Of a stretch of 58,543 nt of DNA, positions 52,568 through 58,543 are shown piece after piece (positions within the stretch are counted from its first letter, which is position 1; every line of letters begins with the position of its first letter). Position numbers and translations under genes: made by a program. The notes under the pieces are model-generated. The model was not told where the DNA came from and searched no databases. It saw nothing but the letters and a program-made list of their open reading frames with translations. Source of the DNA: Phycisphaerales bacterium (lineage in GTDB: Bacteria > Planctomycetota > Phycisphaerae > Phycisphaerales > UBA1924); assembly GCA_020847175.1 (NCBI GenBank), contig JADLCM010000056.1, positions 1-58,543 on the forward strand, written 5' to 3'.

Positions 52568-53556
52568 GTCCCCGCTCCGCCAGGCTCCAGGGGCGCCACC
52601 CTGACCCGCTCGGCCAATGCCCGGTGCAGCGCAATGCGCGAGCCCACCCCGGGCCCGCAGCAGACTTCCACGATGCAAGGCTCGCCGAGTTGACACAGCT
52701 TGAGACGCACGCGGGGGCGCAAGCCCATCGCCCGAAGCATCGCCGCCTCGCCCGGTTCAAGGTCTGTCTCGACCAGCACCGCGCACTGCCCTCGCAGCAG
52801 TGTGGTCACCGATACCGCACGCCCGCGCGGCGTCCCGGGTGACAGGCCGGCACAGCAGACTTCTGAATCCGGAATGACCATGCGGGAGCATCCCTCGCAG
52901 GAACGCCGGGAGGGTATGCCAAATGAGACTGGTTCGCAATGAAGGTCGCCCGCGCCGGGGTTCTTTCCGCCGGCGCCCCGTGACCCGCCCCCGCACGCTC
53001 GCTTTCTGGGGCATGTGTCGAGGTGGTCGTTCACCATGCCGACCGCCTGCATGAAGGCGTAGCAGGTGGTCGGCCCGACAAACGTGAACCCGAGTTTCCG
53101 CAGCGCTCTGCTCATCGCCGTGCTTTCGGGGGTCACGCTCGGCACGTGCTTCATCGTCGGGCGCGGCTCCGATCGCGCTGCGCCGCCGACGAAGGCCCAG
53201 AGCATCGACGCGAACGCGCCGGGCTCGGGGTTGGCCGTGCGGAAGGCGCGCACCGCCCGGGCGTTGGCGATGCAGCCCTCGATCTTGCCCCGGTGGCGCA
53301 CGATGCCGGGGTCGCTCAAGAGCCTCTCGACCCGCGCCGGGGTGAAATGGGCGACCTTCGCAGGTTCAAAATCCGCGAAGAGCCGCCGGTAGTTCTCTCG
53401 CTTGGCGAGGATGGTGGACCACGAGAGCCCGGCCTGCGCCCCCTCGAGGCAGATCATCTCGAAGAGATGCCGCTCATCGCGCGAGGGCACGCCCCACTCG
53501 GTGTCGTGGTAGGCGATGTCGAGTGCCGTGCGGGCCCACGGGCAGCGCGAGGTCAT
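52564..53556 (-). CDS. DNA-3-methyladenine glycosylase I (Tag) continuous with FeoA
   Basis: A single 330-aa open frame. Residues 1-185 are Tag, which removes 3-methyladenine from DNA: zinc ligands Cys5, His17, His178, Cys182, catalytic-region Glu38 and Trp46 (CLEGAQAGLSW), all as in E. coli Tag. Residues about 226-325 are FeoA, the SH3-like partner of FeoB (VTTLLRGQCAVLVETDLEPGEAAMLRAMGLRPRVRLKLCQLGEPCIVEV). The 40-residue linker has several Cys and Gly. Two readings are possible: a real fusion, or Tag ending in the linker with FeoA starting at Met226 (ATG at 52881). No stop codon lies between them. Minus-strand TACCGT lies 6 bases before the Tag ATG. The frame ends in the feoB start. Confidence 0.85.
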   Translation of the reverse strand: MTSRCPWARTALDIAYHDTEWGVPSRDERHLFEMICLEGAQAGLSWSTILAKRENYRRLFADFEPAKVAHFTPARVERLLSDPGIVRHRGKIEGCIANARAVRAFRTANPEPGAFASMLWAFVGGAARSEPRPTMKHVPSVTPESTAMSRALRKLGFTFVGPTTCYAFMQAVGMVNDHLDTCPRKRACGGGSRGAGGKNPGAGDLHCEPVSFGIPSRRSCEGCSRMVIPDSEVCCAGLSPGTPRGRAVSVTTLLRGQCAVLVETDLEPGEAAMLRAMGLRPRVRLKLCQLGEPCIVEVCCGPGVGSRIALHRALAERVRVAPLEPGGAGT

Positions 53557-53562
53557 GGACGG

Positions 53563-53568
53563 ACGGTA
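53563..53568 (-). promoter_or_regulatory. Leaderless-type -10 hexamer of tag-feoA
   Basis: TACCGT on the minus strand, 6 bases before ATG at 53556. Confidence 0.45.
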
Positions 53569-53593
53569 GCCGCCCGCGCGCCGCCGGCCCGGT

Positions 53594-54565
53594 CTACCGC
53601 CGTTGCAGCATCTGGATGAACCGATCAAAATCGGTTGAATCGATGGTCCCGTCGCGGTTCAGGTCGGCGCGCCGGTCGGAGGAATCAAACGAGTTGGTGA
53701 ACGCGTCGAGTTCGCTCTCGTCGATGTGCCCGTCCCGGTTCGCATCGAAGGAACGCATGGCCCCCGCATCGCGGATGTCGGCCCGCACGCCCTCGGCCGC
53801 GGTGTCGCGTTCGCTGTCGCTGAGCGCCCCGTCGCCGTCGGCGTCGAACCGCGCGTACAGGTCCTGCTGCATGCGCGCCATCTGTTCGTTCATCAGGGTC
53901 TCGAAGCGGGCCCTGACCGCCTGCTGCTCCGCGTCGGTGACGTTGCCGTCGCCGTCGGCGTCGGCGTTGCGCCACATGCTGCGCATCTCTTCGCCGTTGG
54001 CCTCGCTCATGCGCTCCATGAACATCCGGCCCGCCGCCTGGAGTTCACGATCGCTCAGCGGCACCGGCCCGCCCCAGAGCGATTCCGCGCGCGAACGCAT
54101 CTCGGCGCGGCGCTGGGCGTCGCGCTGCTCGCGCTCCTTGCGGGCCTCTTCACGCTCTGCGTCACTCACCACGCCGTCGCCGTCCCGGTCGAAGCGCGCC
54201 AGCATCGCCTTCTGCATGTCCGCCATGCGCTTCTCGGCCGCGGCGCGCTCCTCGGGTGAAAGCTTCGCGAGCCATTCTTCCATGCGCTGACGCGCTTCGG
54301 GGCTGTTCCACTCGCCCCGGCGCCCGCCGAAGCCGTCGCGCCCGCCCCACTCCCCGCGCCGCCCGTCTTCTCCCCGCGGCCCCTCGGGCTCCGCCTCGGG
54401 CATCACAATGGCCAGTGGTTCGGACTGCGCCAGGACAGGCTCCGGCTTCGCGGGCGCGGGTTCAAGGCTCTGCGGAGCCGGGCTCGACCCGCCCGCGAAG
54501 ACCATCGCCAGCGTGCCCGCCACGCCCACGCCCGCCGCGATTGCAATCACCGCCGTCTTGTTCAT
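53594..54565 (-). CDS. Exported EF-hand protein
   Basis: 323 aa. An N-terminal membrane/signal helix (VIAIAAGVGVAGTLAMVFAGG) is followed by a disordered Pro/Glu stretch (31-65), a Gly/Arg-rich part and a charged helical region. Four EF-hand loops are clear: 126-137 (DRDGDGVVSDAE), 202-213 (DADGDGNVTDAE), 241-252 (DADGDGALSDSE) and 274-285 (DANRDGHIDESE). The final loop at 301-312 (DLNRDGTIDSTD) with FDRFIQML resembles a dockerin repeat. Calcium binding is expected; partner unknown. ATG at 54565 has AGGGG about 9 bases upstream. The extension to 54670 is rejected as unlike the start of an exported protein. Confidence 0.85.
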   Translation of the reverse strand: MNKTAVIAIAAGVGVAGTLAMVFAGGSSPAPQSLEPAPAKPEPVLAQSEPLAIVMPEAEPEGPRGEDGRRGEWGGRDGFGGRRGEWNSPEARQRMEEWLAKLSPEERAAAEKRMADMQKAMLARFDRDGDGVVSDAEREEARKEREQRDAQRRAEMRSRAESLWGGPVPLSDRELQAAGRMFMERMSEANGEEMRSMWRNADADGDGNVTDAEQQAVRARFETLMNEQMARMQQDLYARFDADGDGALSDSERDTAAEGVRADIRDAGAMRSFDANRDGHIDESELDAFTNSFDSSDRRADLNRDGTIDSTDFDRFIQMLQRR

Positions 54566-54744
54566 GTGGACAACCCCTGGAGCCGGCCGTTGTGCGCGCT
54601 TCGATACCCCGGCTGATGCCTGGGCTCTTCGGATCAACGCCCGAGCCCCATTGACTATTGCCGGCTTCACGATCGGTTGCAGACCGCCAAACCCGAGCCC
54701 AAGAGAACCCCGCGCCGTCGGAAGCGACCCTTTGGCGCAATATT

Positions 54745-56025
54745 CTAACCGACCTTTCTCATCCCTCTTGACAGGTCATCCGCCCGGTTCGCCATCGATT
54801 TGGCAACGGCCTCAAGGTCGAACTCGCCGGGTGCCGGGTCGAAGTTATCGCGCGATACGTCCTGCCCCTCCGCTTCGATGATACTGAGGGATGGTTCGCG
54901 GGTGAGATCAACCCGCTCGCCTCGCGCGTCGGCCCGGTCCAGGCTCGCTTCGCCATCCTTGAACACGAACACGCTGGGTCTGCACGGCTTGGCGTGGTCC
55001 CACGAGGCGACCGCCCCGACACGCCCGTCGCTCAGTTTCACCAGCGACCCCGGGGCATACGCCGGCACCACGCTCATCAGCGCCCGCATCACCATGGGGT
55101 CCACCCACTGCTTGAAGGGGTTCTGGCGAAGCCGCGAGAGGACCCGCACCGCCGGACGAGGCGTCACCGGCACCGACGGGTCGTCCGCCCCCGGGCCGTG
55201 ACGCAGGCGATCGAAGAGGTCCGCGGCGAAGACGATCCGCGAGAAGATGTGAATGTCGCTGCCGCGCAGACCTTCACCCTCACGGGCCGAGACGCCCTTC
55301 GCCGGAAAGCCCGTGCCGTCCATCCGCTGGTGGTGGTGCAGCACGATGTTCGCGGCGGAGGGCTCAAGCACCTTGTTGACCATGCCGTAGCCGATCAGCA
55401 CGTGCTGCTGCCAGCGCGTATCGCTCACGTCCTGCGTGACCCTGAAATCCTCCAGCACCCGGGCCTCGATCCGCGTCATGCCGATGTCGTGCAGGAGGGC
55501 GCCGACGCCCAGGGGCGTCGTGTCGCGGGCCTGCGCGCTCGTGAGCCGGGTTCGCTCGTGCTCCATGTAGAAGTCGAGCTTGAGCCCGAGCAACATGCTG
55601 AGCAGGCACACCGTCGTGCCGTGACGCATGCCGGGTCGCTTCGCTTCGGCAAGCTCCTGCATGAACACCCGCGCCTGCGGACACCGCGAGAGCGCATCGA
55701 GCAGGGCCGCGACCGAACTGCGGTACTCGTGGTACTGGAGGTCGGGGTCGGCCTCCCGGACCGCCATGTCAAAGGCCTTGCTCAGGTGGGCCGTGATGTC
55801 GCGCTGCGCGGCCTGCACTTCGCTGGAGAAATACCCCGAGACGAACTCGAGGCCGGGGAACTTCACCCAGAGCTCGCGCACCCGCATCTCCGCGAGCTTT
55901 TCAATCTCCCGCGCCCCAAGCTTGAAGCCCGAGCGCAGCAGCACCATTTCCGGCTTGACCGGGTGCATGATGGGCGTCGCCAGTACCATTCCCGCGCGGG
56001 CCTGCACGATCGGAACTTTGAGCAT
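54745..56025 (-). CDS. HD-GYP domain protein with altered motif
   Basis: 426 aa. HD-GYP proteins break down cyclic di-GMP. A 60-residue N-terminal segment precedes the helical HD-GYP domain (about 130-330). HD is kept at 179-180 (ALLHDIGM), His135 and His208 are in place, but the signature HHExxDGxGYP reads HHQRMDGTGFP at 231-241, with Glu to Gln at 233 and Tyr to Phe at 240. Activity may be lost or changed. The C-terminal 60 residues are unrecognised. GGAGG before ATG at 56025. Divergent from comF. Confidence 0.82.
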   Translation of the reverse strand: MLKVPIVQARAGMVLATPIMHPVKPEMVLLRSGFKLGAREIEKLAEMRVRELWVKFPGLEFVSGYFSSEVQAAQRDITAHLSKAFDMAVREADPDLQYHEYRSSVAALLDALSRCPQARVFMQELAEAKRPGMRHGTTVCLLSMLLGLKLDFYMEHERTRLTSAQARDTTPLGVGALLHDIGMTRIEARVLEDFRVTQDVSDTRWQQHVLIGYGMVNKVLEPSAANIVLHHHQRMDGTGFPAKGVSAREGEGLRGSDIHIFSRIVFAADLFDRLRHGPGADDPSVPVTPRPAVRVLSRLRQNPFKQWVDPMVMRALMSVVPAYAPGSLVKLSDGRVGAVASWDHAKPCRPSVFVFKDGEASLDRADARGERVDLTREPSLSIIEAEGQDVSRDNFDPAPGEFDLEAVAKSMANRADDLSRGMRKVG

Positions 56026-56066
56026 CGGGGCCTCCGGTCCTGATATCGGCCCGCGAGGAACCCCGC

Positions 56067-57032
56067 GTGATGCCCGACGCCAAACCACCCACACCCACGC
56101 AAGGGTTCTCCTGGCCGCCCCGCTCGCCAGACGCGAATCGCCCCCCGGATCATGGGGATTCTCCGGATTGGCACCCTCCAGGCGCCGCCACCCCCGCGGA
56201 CGCTCCGACGAAGTCCGGGCTCGTTCCGGCTGCCCGCCCGCCGCGCCCTTGGACGCGCTGGCTTCACGCATGTGAAGAAGTCTGGCTTGCCCGCACCGCG
56301 GCCCCGGTTGCCTGGCGCGAGAGCCTCGGGGAACTCAAACCGGAGTCTCCGGGCTCCTATTGCCCCCGTTGCGGCGGCTCAGTCGGCCCGTTCGAGGCGG
56401 ACGCCGACGGGTGCCGCGACTGCCGCGATGTGCGTCTGCCTTGGTCGCGTGCGGTCCGTCTGGGCTCATACGAAGGGACGCTCCGCGAGTGCATCCACCT
56501 CGCCAAGTTCGGCGGTTGGCACCGCTTGCAGACCGAACTCGGCAGGCGCCTCGGAAGGGTCATCGCGGAGGCACTTCGCGAGGCGAGGCTCCCGGGGCCG
56601 TACTGGGTCGTGCCGGTGCCCACGACAACCGCGCGCCGGCTGGAGCGCGGGATGGATCATACTTTAGTATTATCGCGAAGCGTTGCCCGAGCGCTCGGAG
56701 GTCGCGTGGTCAGGCCCCTGCGCCGGGTGAAGCCCGCGGCCCAGACGGGGGCGAGCGCCTCGGAGCGGGCCCGGCTCGCCGCGGGGGCGTTCCGTCCCCG
56801 GCGCGGGTGGTGGATGGGCATACGGCGCGGTGTGTGGCGCGGCACCCGGGGCTGGGGAGAAGCGGGCATCGGGTGCGGGGTGGTGATCGTGGTGGATGAT
56901 GTGCGGACAACCGGGGCGACACTCCGGGCGGCCTGCCGCGGTCTGCGTGCGGGGGCACGCCGGGCCGGGGCTGCGCCGGCGCGGGTGTGGGTGGCCACCA
57001 TGGGTGTGACGGAGCGCGAGGGGGCGCGATGA
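56067..57032 (+). CDS. ComF family protein (zinc finger and phosphoribosyltransferase fold)
   Basis: 321 aa. A long, disordered Pro-rich N-terminus (residues 1-60) precedes a CxxC zinc finger (CPRCGGSVGPFEADADGCRDC) and the type I phosphoribosyltransferase domain with its PRPP motif VVIVVDDVRTTGAT near residue 270. ComF proteins take part in DNA uptake in naturally competent bacteria, and in others their role is unclear. GTG at 56067 (GAGGA upstream) or ATG at 56070 are possible starts. The frame between the PRTase strands contains Arg-rich spacers. It is the last protein gene before the rRNA gene. Confidence 0.85.
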   Translation: MMPDAKPPTPTQGFSWPPRSPDANRPPDHGDSPDWHPPGAATPADAPTKSGLVPAARPPRPWTRWLHACEEVWLARTAAPVAWRESLGELKPESPGSYCPRCGGSVGPFEADADGCRDCRDVRLPWSRAVRLGSYEGTLRECIHLAKFGGWHRLQTELGRRLGRVIAEALREARLPGPYWVVPVPTTTARRLERGMDHTLVLSRSVARALGGRVVRPLRRVKPAAQTGASASERARLAAGAFRPRRGWWMGIRRGVWRGTRGWGEAGIGCGVVIVVDDVRTTGATLRAACRGLRAGARRAGAAPARVWVATMGVTEREGAR

Positions 57033-57086
57033 TTGCGCGACGGCGGGCGCTCGAGGACGGAAGCACAAAAAACTGATTGGTTGGAG

Positions 57087-57114
57087 TTGACCGGCGAAGG
57101 GTGGGTCGTACGAT
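57087..57114 (+). promoter_or_regulatory. Candidate 16S rRNA promoter
   Basis: TTGACC (57087-57092), 16-base spacer, TACGAT (57109-57114). The leader to the mature 16S would be about 480 bases. Confidence 0.6.
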
Positions 57115-57421
57115 ATCCCCTGCCTCTGAAACGAGGCGCGGCGAAAGCCGGGGCCACGAGCCGGGGCGAGATTTCGCCCGAATTACCTTGAAAAGTGAAC
57201 AGTTGGGTGGAACGCGAGAATGCGAAGCAGAGGCAGCGCAGCACGCGCGGCTTCGCAAGCCGGTCTCTGTTTTGAAAAGCGGCCAGGGGGGTCACAGCCC
57301 TTGGCGCTGCATTCTCGTGCATGCTCACTTTGAGATATCGAAGTGAACCCGTCACCCGCGGATTGATGGTCCCGTGAGGGATTCGGAGAGAAGCGGGTGA
57401 AGGATTGAGAATCAGCCATTT

Positions 57422-57465
57422 CGTCGGTCGTAGCCCGACCGACGCGGCAGGCCCTCCGGGGCCTG
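57422..57465 (+). promoter_or_regulatory. Two tandem hairpins in the rrn leader
   Basis: CGTCGGTCG-TAGCC-CGACCGACG (57422-57444) is a perfect 9-bp stem; CAGGCCC-TCCG-GGGCCTG (57448-57465) is a perfect 7-bp stem. They may act in antitermination or processing. Confidence 0.55.
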
Positions 57466-57598
57466 TCGAAGACCGGCCCGTGCCCTGAGCCCCCGCAAGG
57501 GGAGGATGGGAAGAACACGGGTTTGCTGGGTCAGTCTTCGTGATTTTTTCCGGTTCGCCGGGCGGCTTCGGCCTTCCGGCGTGCCGGTACACGGAAAA

Positions 57599-58543
<945 letters not shown>

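Larger units (their letters stand above)
57033..57598 (+). other. Gene-free rrn upstream and leader region
   Basis: 566 bases without a convincing protein gene. It holds a promoter at 57087, a boxA-like TGCTCACTTTGA at 57322-57333, two adjacent hairpins (57422-57465) and a TTTTCCG/CGGAAAA stem (57546-57552 with 57592-57598) that closes just before the 16S. Confidence 0.6.

Overview
This 58.5 kb window is GC-rich chromosomal DNA from a planctomycete, most likely class Phycisphaerae. The 16S rRNA gene that begins at about 57.6 kb and runs off the right edge has planctomycete-type sequence. Several secreted proteins carry the dockerin-like repeats (two copies ending in Gly-Cys) and the PEP-CTERM-like tail typical of that class. 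BamA and Kdo transferase show an outer membrane with Kdo-containing lipid. No complete mobile element, CRISPR array or tRNA gene was found.

Layout. 0-0.55 kb: wreck of mobile elements (the start of a probable IS630-type transposase abutting a truncated serine recombinase). 0.55-4.5 kb: waaA, a pseudopilin, and a three-gene cassette (small Cys-rich secreted protein, membrane-anchored secreted protein, MauE/DoxX-like protein). 4.6-14.3 kb: nuoG, sucC, a PDZ protein, a 1373-aa beta-propeller protein and a small membrane protein. 14.5-20.5 kb: glycogen debranching enzyme, FKBP isomerase, purE-purK and folC. 20.7-21.6 kb: three tandem small membrane-protein paralogues. 21.8-27.6 kb: aat, citrate synthase, a DUF1028/FG-GAP/dockerin protein, an ECF sigma factor with its probable anti-sigma factor. 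27.6-37.9 kb: ybaB, bamA, dxr, a SpoT-like HD protein, a flippase-like protein, a large glycosyltransferase-like membrane protein and cysS. 38-46.9 kb: secreted trypsin-like protease, lpd, a dockerin protein, a CYTH protein, queF, a PEP-CTERM-like lectin, radA. 47-50.5 kb: a secreted Cys-rich protein with an 8-bp repeat in its 5' end, a membrane protein, a TVP38-type protein, ubiX. 50.5-57 kb: feoB, a continuous tag-feoA reading frame, an EF-hand protein, an HD-GYP protein and comF. 57.0-58.5 kb: rrn promoter, leader and partial 16S.

Most genes are housekeeping and scattered rather than in long operons. Short operons are shown by 4-bp start/stop overlaps (purE-purK, sigma/anti-sigma, feoA-feoB, 36.2-32.9 kb, 3.1-4.5 kb).

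The most notable signals are: (1) a dozen or more genes have a TANNNT hexamer only 5-9 nt before the start codon and no clear Shine-Dalgarno site, which suggests widespread leaderless transcription; (2) a 4.6-copy 8-bp repeat lies between a strong promoter/RBS/ATG and the body of a secreted-protein gene, leaving it out of frame, which suggests a phase-variable signal peptide; the same 8-bp family occurs degenerately between purK and folC; (3) an uninterrupted DNA-3-methyladenine glycosylase/FeoA fusion frame; (4) an undescribed-looking tandem family of small membrane proteins sharing an AYVAEG motif; (5) a compensated change in the 16S 530-loop pseudoknot that falls under the universal 515F primer site.
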